Below the pieces are notes generated by a model. It had not been told where the DNA came from, did not search any database, and saw only the letters and a program-made list of their open reading frames with translations. Of a stretch of 64,000 nucleotides of DNA, positions 35,640 to 48,400 are shown in pieces. A program made the position numbers and the translations under genes. The stretch is from assembly GCA_036924285.1 (NCBI GenBank), contig JAYKYS010000084.1, forward strand, positions 22,513-86,512. Reading direction: 5' to 3'. The stretch comes from Asterella californica. Lineage: Eukaryota > Streptophyta > Marchantiopsida > Marchantiales > Aytoniaceae. Every line of letters begins with the position of its first letter. The first letter of the stretch is position 1.

Positions 35640-38600
35640 ATGGTCGCTAGTCGATCTTGGCAAGGGCGGCAGAGCTTGCAAGTCCGGTCCCGACCGTCAC
35701 TTCAGATTGCAGCAGCTGCACCTAGACCTTCTCGCATCCAATCCACGTCAGGTGCGAAGATTCTGCCGGCTTCTGTGTACCGTGAAGTACTGTTTGTCTA
35801 TGAGACCTTGTCTCGATTCACTGCAGCTGTGGTGACCCACCGGCAATTCAGCCATCAACATTTTGCATCTGGAGGCGTTTTGGACAGAAGTACAAGCAGG
35901 AGATGTAGAGGACAGCAGCCCCTCGAGGCTGAACGATTGACCAGCCTCAGGTGCAGTTCTGGTGAAAACGTCAGCACCAGTGAGAGCCAGAACGAGCCTG
36001 ATGAGACCAAGCATGCACATGAGAGGAACACTTCATGGACACGCATGGTCCTGGCCCTCCCTCTTGAGCTGGCCACTGTCAACTCCCGGACAGACAACTT
36101 CTACTTGCGGAAACGCAAGCGGAAACAGTGGTGGTCTGTTGGACACTTCCCCAAGGTATAGCTTTCTGTTACTGTCACTGACCATGCAGCAACAGTGAAA
36201 GCTCATTCCTACAACACTACTCTATAGCTTGACAATGCTCAGTGGTCAGGCAGCATAGATTTGTGCTGGCATCAGCGCAAGCAATTCATAAAGAGAGCAC
36301 CTCTATAAAACCCCTGCATCTGCTTGCAATCCCTACAGCTTGCTCATTCCTACATATTGTATGCATGACAACCCCCGTCTACCACCAAGGCCTTCAGTGT
36401 TGCATAGCCCCACTCACAAGGCACAGCAGTGTATCGTGCTTTATGCGCCTCTGATCCTGACTAGCACGAGTTCACAGTTTTCATCAAGACAAATTAAACT
36501 ATATGTCGTGCTCTCAGGTACCAGCCGAGCACTTGGAGGATGTTGAACTGCCAGAGCCACCCATCACCATCTGGCAGAAGCTGCTGCCTTTGGGAGTCAT
36601 CTTTTTCTGCGCTTCCTTCAACCTAACCATACTCCAGAACCTGAAAGATGCAATCATGGTGACAGTGGCAGGGGCAGAGACCCTACCCTGGCTTGCATCT
36701 TTCTGCGTCCTGCCAGCATCTCTAGCATTCTTCATGATCTATGGCTGGCTGGTTGAGCACCTGCGGCCAAATACAGTCTTCTACGCAGCTGTCGCCCCGC
36801 TAGTCATCTTCTACATCATTTTTGCCACGGCACTGTACCCTGCCTCAGCGTGGCTTCACCCACACGGCATGTACAGCAACCTTGCCAGCCATGTTCCTGT
36901 GGGGCTGCATGGCCTGCTCAAGGTCGTGGAAAACTGGACATTCTCGCTCTTCTTCTGCATAGCTGAGCTGTGGGGGTCTGTAGTCATCAGCGTGTTGTTC
37001 TGGTCGCTGGCAAACGAAGTCTGCGATGTGCAAGACGCCAAGACGATCTACCCCCTCATGGGCATTTCGGCGAACTTTGCCCTGGTGGTGGCGGGAAATT
37101 ACATGAAGTTTGTCAACACCAACCTCACACAGGGCTCCATGCTGGTGTCCCTTCGGCTTCTGGTGGGAACGGTGGTTGTGATGACAGCTGTGATGATGGG
37201 CGCCAAAGCCTGGGTGGACGGCAGCATCAAGCGTCCTGAGGACGTCAAGCCGCCAAGAAAGAAGAAGAACAAGGGGTCCCTGGGGGAGAGCTTTGCTGTG
37301 CTGAAGAGCAGCCCCAAGATTCTGAGTCTGGCCATGTTGGTGATGTCTTATGGCGTCAGTCATCGCCTGTTTGAGTTTGCTTGGAAGGGGCAGCTGAGAG
37401 TGCTGTTCCCATCAGCTCAAGCGTATCAGGTGAGTCACGGTATCTGGCCTTGGTCTGCCTTATGATGTCAACAATGTGAGATTGTGGGCGCAATGCTTGA
37501 CACCAATTTGAGTGCATGGCAAGCCTCATGCTTCCACAGTTGGCATGATGCAACAAGCAGCTCACCTTGATCAGGCATCCAATCATGAACATTGCAACAA
37601 CATTTCAGCACTTCAGTAACAGCCTTGGGGCAGACAGCTCAACCTGACGAACAGGCAGATTGGCAAAACGCAAGCTACAAGCAACAGCGTTCACGGCTGC
37701 ACAGGTGTGTTGAACATTGCTTGAGTGTTTGCAATCTCCATGGAAACCATGCAGCTGCACAAGCTTATGATGTCTCCTGTTGTATATTCTGCTTCATGAA
37801 TGGCCCATGCAGCTAGCAGGATGCAGTTCAGCATCTGTGGCAACCTTTACACCAGGGGCGATGCAAAATCTAGGATCTGACCCCAACCACCACGCGTTTC
37901 ATTACCCTTACTGTGAAGAGATGGATAATCACATCCACTACCAGCCATTACTAGACCTTTTGCTTGCATTGTTCTCAATTTCTGACCCCTGGACTTACCA
38001 TCCTCTGCCCTCGTCACCCGTCACGTGTTATGACAAGCAATCATGCCAAAAATACTGTTGCTCATATGTGGCAGGGCATCCGTGCCCAGTTCATGCAGAC
38101 AAGGACGATCTTCCAGAGTATCTCAGGTCAGCCTAGGTTGAAGGCTTTCTCGCCTCAAGCAAAAGACCTCAATGCAGGGCCTAGCAACAAGACAGCAAAA
38201 ACAACAGATCACAGACACAGTAAGCCATGGTGGTGACTGTGCAGGGGGTGCTGGCAGATGTCTCCATTGCAACAGGCAGCGTGACAATAGGGTTGATGCT
38301 GACGGGCAGATTTGTGTTCCAGTACCTTGGGTGGGGTGTGGCAGCTGCAGCCACCCCAGCTGTGATGGCCATCACCGGGTCGGCCTTCTTTGGCATGTCA
38401 TTGGCGGCTCAGTACGGCACTGGCCTCAGCTTTGGACCCTACAGCCTGGCTGCTGCTGGCGTCATGGCAGGAGCTGTCACTCAGGTCTGTCTGTGAGCTT
38501 GGAGAGAGGCGAGCGCTGCCTGTAACACGTGTATTTCAGGCACTGGCGTTGGCAAGTGCCTGTTGACAGCCTAGCTGGTCCGCAGGTGTTTGCAAGGTCA

Positions 38601-40509
38601 GCCAAGTTCAGCCTGTTTGATCCAGCAAAGGAGATGGTGTACATAGAGATGAGCAAGGAGGAGAAGTCCAAGGGCAAGGCCGCAGTTGATTTGCTTGGCT
38701 CCCAGATCGGCAAATCAGGTCACTGCCTCCACCTGATTAACCTGATTAACCCTATTTACTGAGATGCTACAGTATGCATAGGCGGTATGCAGACATGCAT
38801 ACATTGTTGCCTGTGCTTGTCAGTGCCTCCAGGAGTGGATGGTCAGTGTGTAGTGCAAGAGGTGTTCTGATCTTGATGATGTCACACAGCTGCACTTTGT
38901 GGAGTGGATGAATGCACATGCAGTCCAGCAGCAATCAGAACCTTTCAAATATTGCCAAACTGTCAATACCAAATGGTCAAGAAGATGTTGATTGCTTTAC
39001 TGTTTGCTTTGCAGTGAACATACGCTGAACGCGAAAGCGTGAAGCAAAAACTTCCGACGCTTTCTTGACAAACTAATGTCAGCAGATTTGCAATGTTTGC
39101 CTGCTTTCTCAGGCATTATTTCTGAAGCCTGTCTCAGTGCCTGCTGTGCCAGCTGTCCGGGGATCTGCAAAGATCTGCAAAGACCTGCAAGTCTTGATTT
39201 GGTATATGTTACAAGCATGCCTGCCTACCATGGATGCAACTCATCTGCAGGTGCAGAGGCCTGACAGGTGCAACGCTACAGATTGGGAATCATTCATGAG
39301 TGGGTATGTAGTGAGGGTCGGTCTGGGGTGGGGGATCCAAGGGAAGAAGATGGTGAAGGTGGGGTGTTGAGTCTTAGCAGGGAGGGGCTTCTTGATCATG
39401 CTTGAGTGTGCTTCATCGATGATACAGGCGCAGAACTAGGACTTGGTCACGCCTAGTAGGTACCTGGCCAACAATCAGCTGGAATGCCTTGTAATTAGTA
39501 TCATCATTATGATACAGGTGCCAGCTGGATCACTCAGGCGCTGCTGCTATGCCTGGGCAGCATACAGAGGTCCATGCCCATCATTGCTGCCACCTTCCTG
39601 GCTGTCATCACTGCATGGATCACTTCTGTGCGCCTCCTCAATAAGCAGCTCCAGGTATGGCCAGTCACGATGCCTTATGATCATAGTGGTCACCTAGAAT
39701 TGTGTAAAGTTGCATGACTTCAAGCTGCTGAAGGTGAAGCACACCGCCCACACTGTTTTGCATGCATATGTGTGCATGGCTGGTGACAATTCCAGTCTGA
39801 AAGGGCAGCATGCCTGCACGAACTGAAGGCCTTTCAGGCGGCCAGCATCGCCACAGGATCATGCATTGCTATGCACTATGTTTCAATTAAAGAGCGTGTC
39901 CCTGGAGCATGTCTTCATTGACACAGCGGCGGTGAGGTACTCCCGTAACACACCTGGGTGCCATGTGCTCTGATGCAGGATGCTGACACACAGCTGACCA
40001 GGGGCTCAGACAGCAGAAAAGCAGAGAACCCTCCCTCTGCTGCAGCAGCCTCAGTGGCCATTGGGAATGGGGCAGCAGTCAAGCAGAATGGAGCATCTCT
40101 CAACAGTCGCACTGCTTCTGAGAATGGAGCAGGCACTGATGCACACCGACCCAAGAGGTGCTTACCATTCCATATCTTATGCTGCTGATCATATGCATGA
40201 CAGTCAACCCGGATGTGGGGGTAAGTGGCATGCAAAACTGAATCTGCACTGTATGTCAGTTTTGCAAACATTTTTGTCATGTACTGCATGCTTTGAGGGT
40301 GTGAAATGCCCACAAATGCTTGGGGAGTGTGATTGGCATACACATTTTGCAGGTGGCCTGGAAGTGTGACAGACGGCTTCGGAGATGATGCTGATGACTC
40401 AACTGGAGCTCAGCAGGGCTTTGAGCCGATGAGGGCTGACAACAATGACAATAGCGATGGGTCAACTGCGGCAGTTGATTTTAGGAGAAGCCAGCCCGGT
40501 TCTGCTTGA
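35640..40509 (+). CDS. NTT: plastid-type ATP/ADP translocase (NTT/TlcA family)
   Basis: Exchanges cytosolic ATP for stromal ADP and Pi across the plastid inner envelope. Exons: 35640-36155, 36518-37429, 38245-38484, 38586-38718, 39518-39654, 39979-40157 and 40353-40509, all in phase. The first exon is Ser/Arg-rich and acts as a plausible transit peptide. The start is the first ATG in frame, because upstream the frame opens only with GTG. The core has many hydrophobic helices. The four charged positions known to matter in plant NTT1 all have counterparts: Lys in NLKDAIMV, Glu in FCIAELWGS, Glu in LFEFAWKG and Lys in [12 protein letters not shown]. The tail after the last helix is long, Ser/Asn/Asp-rich and ends FRRSQPGSA, longer than in land plants. 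The gene appears complete. Confidence 0.95.
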
Positions 40510-41006
40510 CTTTTGTCAAGCTGCATGACTTATATGACTCATGTGGTGCTGGATCATATGTGACAGCGCAGCATGTCTGTGCCTTGCGGCCATTTTCAGA
40601 TTAGGTTTGGCCCATGGACATTTGTACCTGGGTTTCACAACACAAGACTGAGAGAGTTTGGTAGAGCGTTGTTGAGTTGCCAAATTTTGAATGAACAGAT
40701 AGGGAGAGGTTATGTTGCTGAAGCACATGGCCATCATCGACATTGACGAAAGTTGACGTCTGGAGCAATGCTGTGCTCCCATGTTGGAAAACAGAACCTG
40801 CATGGCAGCATGTTGTAGCCCATCAGCGGCTCTGTCAACCAATCGTATAGGAGATAGCATGGACTGCATTTACATCAAGGCACTGCAGGTGCACAGCGAC
40901 TGACACTCTCCATTCTGATATAACTGTATTACGCGCATCATAAGCACTGTGTAAAGTTTCACTTGAAAGCAGCTGCATTTTACGTCATGCACGGGTGTGA
41001 GTGTGA

Positions 41007-41028
41007 CGAAGAAGAAGAAGAAGAAAAA
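41007..41028. repeat. GAA microsatellite
   Basis: About seven GAA units with a final A-rich variation. Confidence 0.85.
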
Positions 41029-42183
41029 GTTTACAAGCATTGGATATTCAAGCAAGCATGTATTTTGGTCAGGTACTGAAGTAGCACACGTTTGATTCCA
41101 AACATGAGTAGTCAGCAGTGTTGGGATGATCTTTTAGACCTACACTCACTGATCTGGATTATTCCTGCACCAGATTGTGTTGACTGATAAAGCGGACAGC
41201 TGGTGTTGGCGATAGTTGGTTTACTGATCAAATTAACAAACGCTGCTGACTTAGTAGTCGGTTCAGTGATCAATTGCCAAAGATATTTAGTCAATAGTTG
41301 GTTGAAGGGATGATTGACTATTTTGGAAAACACCACAAAAGCCAAGAACTGCTTTGGCATAGAACAGCACAACATAACTTGGGCATTAGCTTGCCAACCT
41401 GTAACCATGTCACCCCCACATTCAATTCTGTGCAAGCGTGCATCATCTACTTGCATACCGACGCTTGTACGCGTCACATGAGCTTAGCCAGAAGCTAAAA
41501 CATGTTACTGAGCCAGTATGAGTATTACTTTGTTGACAGATTCAGCTTTTGGTGCAGCAAAGCTGTCTGAAGTACATGCTCTAACGTAGACAATCATCCC
41601 ATCAATTCAAATGAAATGCTAATGTGTGAAAATAGTACTAATGCAACTACCTACTGACACTCCAAGCACTGAAGTAATGAACAGAAAGGGGGCCAGGCAA
41701 TTTGTTTCCTACTTTTGAATATGCATGTGTGCTTGGAATCTAACATGTGTACAAATGAAGGAACAATGCGCCAGTCGTGCATCTTGCCTTCACCGTGAAA
41801 TCAACTATAGCTTGCTTCCATATTGGAGAGGGACCAAATACTTCTCAAACACTTCCCAAAAAACCATAAGCTACCTGTCATGCATCCTGCTCTTTTGCCT
41901 TCACAGTGAATGCAAGTATTGCTTGCTTGATATCTGACTCACTATGGGTTGACTCTAGCTGGTTGTCCAACCGCTTCCCGGGACAGGTCGAATCTGCTTT
42001 CCAGTGCATGAGGGTTGGGATGCTAGTCAAATGTAGCTGAGGATCCTGCCGGAAGGGATGATCTTGGCTTTTCCAGCTGCCCTACCTGTATGTTTCCACC
42101 GATCTGAGCTGTCTATACATATACTAGTAACAGGTGGGAACGCAAAACATTGTAAGCTAGATACAAGACGCCTGAAAGCTTAC

Positions 42184-42319
42184 TTTCACTTTGAGCAGAG
42201 TGCCGCCCGTCTGTTTGATAACCTCCTCTACGATGGGATCTGCTTGCTGGCAGGTCAGGACACCAAGGATGTTGGGTTGCCTCGTCTGTGTCAGCTGTGT
42301 ATAAGACATAGTGCGGTTC
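42184..42319 (-). other. possible isolated coding exon, minus strand
   Basis: An open stretch (contains PNILGVLTCQQADPIV and KQTGGTLLKVK) is bounded by a CTACAG acceptor and a GTAAGC donor in the minus direction. No partner exons were found upstream or downstream, and the family is not recognised. It may be chance or a remnant. Confidence 0.25.
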
Positions 42320-43076
42320 CTGTAGAGTGGGAAGATTGGCAATAAACGATGGGTACTCCACTACAGAGCACTCGAACTCCACACCTGCAACTGCATCAAG
42401 CATAGACCCTTATGCTTCACGTGGCAATATCGCATGGCGAATGTTCAGCTGGAGCGGTTGTACCATTCACCTGTCATGGTGTAATGGACCGCCTCAGTTG
42501 TACTTCCGTGTCTTTCGCAGTCAGGAAAGGCTGCACAGCAGAAGGACGCATTCAAAACACCATTTATGGTCTCAGAGCGATTTTGACAGGTGAAGCCCCT
42601 TCCAGTGGCAGGCGATTGACAGATTCTTTCTAGTATATTCCCTAAGACTTTCCCTGAGGCATACGTGTGATGCACTCTCAAATCCGCTCCATTACAGATA
42701 GCTGCGGGAGCACGAAAAGCTGCTGATCATTATACACAGAGCAGCAAGGGAGCAACATGAGCAGAGCTCAGGCAAATAAAAATTAGCAGAATTGAGAAAC
42801 AACGAGGGTCACTGTTGGAGGCACCGTCCGCGAAAGCTTGATGTTTTAGGTTGACACTCAACAGCTGGACCAGGCATGCCCCCGTCATTCAGACTGGGCA
42901 GTAGCCATCAGCATTGCTGAACTAATTGCATTTGCAAGCAGCAATATTGACAATGACACTGGCGTTCCTGAAGTACCAAATCAAGAACTGCATGCACACC
43001 GTAATTCACAGCAGCAAGCAAGCTGTAGCTTGATCCAGCCACTTGGCTGCAGCCTGCGACTGTTGAGTGACAGCAC

Positions 43077-44680
43077 CTATGCCGATTTGGTAGCCTCCGT
43101 CAGAAACCTGTTACGCCGCTGCCTTGCCGTCAGGAAACGCATCAAGACCCCCATGGGCGTCAAGTACCTGCAAACATCACTTGTTCAATGTGTGCCAATC
43201 ATGATTGCCAACCCAAGAGAGACATCACAGCTTGACTGACGGGCTACATCATAGCTAGGGCTTGACTGTAGCTGTGATGTTACCTTTGGGGCACAAATTG
43301 AATGTGCCTGACTGCCATCAAAGAAGCTTCATGATATTCCCGTCATTTAAAACCAAAAATGAGAGCACTGCAGACGAGAAGTATGGGCAAGCCTCACAGA
43401 CTCACCCAACAGAAGCATCAACAGCATTCTAAGCAACACGACCCACTGCTGGGTTGAGGGTGCGATGTCACTGATTCATAATGGCTGTCACAGAGGGCGA
43501 CTCTCACATCCAGAATGAACTCACTTGAAGTATGTCCCATTGCCTGTTACACCACGCATGCGTGGGACTAACCACCGAGCCACCACTTGGGGGTCCTCAG
43601 CCAATATGTTCACAATCTTAGCTGCCCTGGGGCTAGAAACTCCCTTCAACAGGAGGTCTGTAGCTACCATACCGGGACTGGCTAGATGCACAGACACTCT
43701 GCTCTGTCTAACTTCTGCAGCTAAGCTGCGCATCAGCTGAGGCATAGCTGCTTTTGTGCTACCGTATGTGGCAGACTTGGCTGTAGCGGTGCCCCTAGAC
43801 CCAGCCCCATCAAGCAGAAATATCCTGCCGCCTACCACAGGCAGCCCACATGTCTGATTGCCAAAATGTTAGCCTGTGAAAGGGTGTGAATACGTGGGCC
43901 AACAGAAGCAGTGTTTTCAGGACAAGGCACAGATGCAGCCCAAAGCTGCATGGTCAACAGCAGACCACATCAAAAATGTATGATGTTAGATACCCACACC
44001 TCAAATTTTGGCAGCATACTTAGGAGGGCAGTGCATTACATTGCATGGCATACCCATAACAGATTCCTGGACCAAGTCAGAACTCATGAAACTTTTTTGG
44101 TGGCATTGCATGAGGGTCTGACCTGATGGTTGGGCATTCATAGTCTGCAATGCAACTTTACTGCCAAGCAAGGCACCAAGCATGTTTGTGCTGACAATGT
44201 GCTGGATCTGCTCAGCAGCAGTGTCGACCAATGAAGCTTTTGGATCTGAGAGACTCCTGCATTGTTGACCCAGATGTCGATGCGCCCAAGCTTCTGCTGT
44301 GCAAACGCTGCCAACTGCTGTACATCATCAATCTGGCTGACGTCACAGCTAGTCTGCAAGACTATGCCTTGGGGGTGCTGCTGTTGGAGTTCTGCACATT
44401 GCTGACTGACAAGCTGATCCATTCCGAGATGCAATGACCACCTCATCTCCCAAACTGAGAAACTCATTTGCCAAAGCACGGCCCAGCCCCTTTGAGCCTC
44501 CTGTGATGACAACCTGACAACAGAGCTTGAGCTACTGTAGCACCTGCTGTATATCCTTCTCAGTCACCCTGTAACAGGTTGTCACCTTGTACGAGAGTCT
44601 GCTTGTGTTAGGCTTGACAACACTTTTCCTGGCCTTCCACAGTTCTGCTGCCAGCCAAGACACGGGAGTAACGCAACTCC
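43077..44680 (-). CDS. NOL: NYC1/NOL-like chlorophyll b reductase (short-chain dehydrogenase), two frame breaks
   Basis: SDR of the NYC1/NOL group, which reduces chlorophyll b to 7-hydroxymethyl chlorophyll a at the thylakoid in the first step of chlorophyll b breakdown. Minus-strand exons: an upstream exon near 44680-44555 (LSYKVTTCYRVTEKDIQQ), 44513 to about 44115, about 43840-43526, and the last 43167 to stop 43077-43079. Motifs: cofactor loop TGGSKGLG, NNAG, catalytic YGSTK, PGMVATDLLLKGV and the family signature VNILAEDPQVVARWLVPRMR. The C-terminal exon (YLTPMGVLMRFLTARQRRNR) matches the family end and is joined by a GTGAGT donor at the apparent stop after GTYFK. Two inferred one-base breaks in the main exon, an extra base near 44422 and a missing one near 44250, restore the same frame. 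The transit peptide and start are not resolved. Confidence 0.85.
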
Positions 44681-45418
44681 AACAGCAGCAGACCTCCAGT
44701 CAATTTGATCCATAGCTGAAAGCTCGAATGTTTGAGGGTTCCAGCAGCTCCGGCAGTATGGGCTCAGACTATGGTGGAACACCTGCTCAGGACAGAGACC
44801 GATGTCTTCGGATTTGTTTTGCAATATGCGAGGGGGATCCAGCAGCAGTCAGGGTCATCAAGTTGATAGCGCGGTAGGCTACGAGGCGTGCAGTATCTGA
44901 AGGCCATTAAAGCACGCAAGAAGTCTTGACAAGAAGCAGAAGAAGAAGAAGAAGAAGAAAAGAAGAGGAGTGCAAATGCTTGGCATACATTTCCCTGCGT
45001 ACTGTCATTAGCGTGTAACAAACCGTTCGTCAAAACCCACCCCAGGCAAAAAGCCCACGGGGCCCACAATCGATCTGAACTATGGTATCTGTAAAACCGG
45101 CGCATGTGCTGCCAAAGGAACCCCAAAATTGTACATGGCACTACGCTTTTATGTAATAATCCAAAGGGTAGAGGAAATCCAAGAACTGCCAGCCTTAAGA
45201 AATCAATCAGTGTATACTGTGTACATATATTTTCAGACATGAATGTCTGCAAATTCTGCAGTTGATGCAACCCTGGCATTTGTTGAACATTAATGTATGT
45301 CTGACCAGCTTGTGTCAGAAACTTGTCAGTACCTGTAAGTCACAATAGCTAGTCCATAATATTAGACTTTTTCACTACATCATCAATCTAGCTGATATGG
45401 CATTGCAGAGGGCAAAGT
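44681..45418. other. intergenic region with GAA microsatellite
   Basis: It may hold the 5' end of the NOL-like gene. A 171-residue minus frame across here contains a poly-Ser run that comes from the GAA repeat and is not convincing as a gene. Confidence 0.45.
44932..44970. repeat. GAA/AAG microsatellite
   Basis: An imperfect run of about 12 GAA/AAG units. Confidence 0.9.
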
Positions 45419-48400
45419 TCAGCCCTCAATGCCTGTGTTGAGCAAGGTTTCCTCTAAAGCCATCAACTTTTGCCTTCGCTCAGATAGCGTGCTGAACATG
45501 GGGTCATCCATTCTGATGAGCTCTTCTTCCTCCTGGCTGTCCTGCTCAAGCCACTGCTGAGCTGCATGCAACTGCTGCCAGCCTTGAGGTTGCGTTGGTG
45601 ACTCATCACCAGGCCCTACCCATCTTGCTAGCTTGCCTCCTGTGGTTGATTGTTGATGCAATATTGCATCCTCTGCAGCAGCTGGTTGAATGCTCTCAGG
45701 CGCCTGATGAATGCTGTAGTCTTGACAGTGCTCCACAGACAGTGGCAGCTGCTGTTGCTGCTGTTGCTGCTGCTCCTGGGTTTGTTGTGCCAGCTGTTGG
45801 TTATAGGCATGGGCAGTGGCCAGCTGGGCAGGGTCCAGCACGTCAACATCCTCTTCATCATCTGTGCTGGCCGCAACACATTGATCGATTGATTGATTTT
45901 AACCTGTGCTATTTGCAGGTCAAGCAGTAACTAGGCAGGGTTGCAACACATAGCGGTTGCTCATAGCAAACATGATGCCATGCAACAAATGCACACGGTG
46001 CAGCTTGCCCATGCTGGTAATACACAGCGGTCTGAAAGAAAGAGCTCTGAGAGAGGACTTGAGCAGTTTGTTTTTAGTCATGCAGCTGACCTGAAAGCTC
46101 TCCATCGCCATGCAGCAGTGTGACATGGTAGCGGATGTCATCAATGATCGGCACAGAGTCCACATCCTCTCTGTTCTGTACTGACTCTGCGCTCTCCTTG
46201 ACCAGCTGGTTAAACAGTGGGTCTCGCACTAGGACCAGCAGGTGCTGTGCTATGCACCTCACACATGTCTCTGTCAGCCTGCCGCCAGTGGTGAATTTGC
46301 TCAGAGCAAGTGAAGCAAGCAAGCAGAGATGCAGACATTGCCTGCTGCATGACTGCACGTGATGGTGAACAGAACAAAAAGACCATGAACAAGAAACATC
46401 AGATGGTTGTCTTAAGATACCCAGTGAGCACCTTCTGAAGCAGCTTGGTGTTTACTCACTCATCAGTAATGCTGCACTCATGGCGGACAATTCAGATGCC
46501 TGTGTGTGTACACAGAATGCATGAGAAGCATGTGGGTTGAGACGGACGGGGGAGGTGACCTGTTACTGTCCATGGCCATGGCTTGTTGCAGCAAGGCCAG
46601 GGCAGAGTCCTGGGTGACATGAGGATGCAGCAGCATTGCGCAGCGGCCCTTCAGCCCCTCCATGAGAGCCCTGTCAGCATACTGCATCACCTGTGCAGTG
46701 GACTACCCCTCAGCACATGTGAGTGCCTGCAGATTCTGCTGTTCCAGCTCATCGTCGTTGAAGTAAAGCCTGTTTGTCTGCGTGTGTTCTACCAGGTCTG
46801 GATCTTTTGCAGTGTAAACACAGCAAAGCACATAGTATGTTGTCATACTGCAGCATTCTGTATGCGCTTTCTTGTCGAATGTGTTGTGTCACAAGCCTGC
46901 AATGCCTGTCATGCTGTGCTGCTGAGGAACAGCTTGCAACATAATGCCACATCAAATACGCTGCACAAATGCCCACATACGCAACCAATGAAGCAGCACA
47001 AGCAGTAAATCCACATTCCACCACATGATAAACACTGGTGATCATGATGGTGATATCAACAGTAAAATCAGTAATGCTAATCATGACACCAGTTGCAATG
47101 ACAAGGATGCCTGCAGAGGATGTGTGACACAAGTCCCTGCACCAGAAAGCAGATGGCCGGCTGGAATTGACTAGCACATTAGGCTGCATCTCCACCACGT
47201 GATGAGCATGCAGGGCAGATCATGTGAAGATGCTCAAGATTGACCCCTCCAAGAAACAAAAGGCTTGGCCCTGCAGGTACCTACATCAAGGGAGGCATCC
47301 ATACCATGTTTGACACAATCAGGGGAGAGGTTTAACACTTTTACTAGGACCAGACCATGGCTGAAAACCTAATCATGTTTATCATTGTTGGTTTCGCTGT
47401 AGTCAATGTCACAAGAGAACTGGACTGCTAGGCCCTGGCCACAGCTGTTATGATAGATACATTCAATGTGAACATTTTCTTTGATGCGATGGTCATTAAT
47501 GAGAGAGAGCTGACCTGCAGGAGTTGCTGTGCCGGCATGTCAGCATCCACCCGGTCAGTGTACACCCAGCGCAGCGCAGCATACAGCACGCCTGGCTCAA
47601 CATCTGTCACCTGGATTTCCAGCATGTCTCCTGAAGCAGCGGATCCCTCTTGGAAGCTGCTGCCCAGCATTGTGCTGAAGTAGTCGGACCTCCTCGACAT
47701 GAAGGATCTGTGTTGCAAAGAGAAGCTTTGCTTGTTTTGCGGCCCATCACATGGATTGTATGCTTGCTATGAGCATGACAGGCAGAGTCGAAAGACAGCC
47801 GCACGCTAGCTGCTACAGATAGGGACATAACTGAATGGCAAGATGCACAGTCTGGGTTCACGATGTTTTCAACCATGATGCCTCAAGGCTACACAGCAAG
47901 ACAGCCTGTTTTAGCTTTCACTCTGTTTGGGTTGTTATGGCAAAGTGGCAGCACAGCAGTCACCGCTGCCACCCCATTTGCAGGAATGGTCACTGTAGCT
48001 GCATTGACCGGCAGTCGTTGCCTATAGTCACTTGCCTGTGCCCAAGCCCAAGCCTGACAGTAAGAATGGCAATGCAAGCTGTCACTGCAGGATGCAATGC
48101 TGGACAGGTTTTGTTCCCATCTCCAAGTCAAGAAGTGGCAGCTGGAATGGCAGGCTGATTGCCAAAACACACCAAACAGCAGCTCAGCAGCTCAACAGCT
48201 CACCTGTGACACAGGCATGACGTCTGCCCCGAGACAAGCTTGAGATCAAAGAAGTAGTCCCGTCGGCTGTCTGTTGCTGCTTGATTGGCATGAGGGTGCA
48301 ACAGCTTGCAGCAGCCCTGTGACACAACACGCTCCAGGCAGTCCTGCAGCTGCTGCTTAGCTTCCTCCCTTGGGGGCTCAACTACCAAGGAGCTTCCTCG

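Larger units (their letters stand above)
40510..43076. other. gene-poor 2.6 kb between NTT and the NOL-like gene
   Basis: Convergent 3' flanks with only short open frames. It contains a GAA-type microsatellite at 41007-41028, related AT-rich stretches around 41180-41310 with repeated GTTGGTTNA/CTGATCAA-like words, and one possible minus-strand exon at 42184-42319. Confidence 0.45.

Noticed and set aside
36845..37363. 172-codon minus-strand open frame
   Set aside because: Antisense shadow of the large NTT exon; His/Gln-rich peptide with no support.
38038..38223. Possible extra exon in NTT intron
   Set aside because: The exons ending at 37429 and starting at 38245 join in phase and match the family without it.
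44764..45279. 171-codon minus-strand frame with a poly-Ser run
   Set aside because: The Ser run is the GAA microsatellite read in frame. No splice context or homology.
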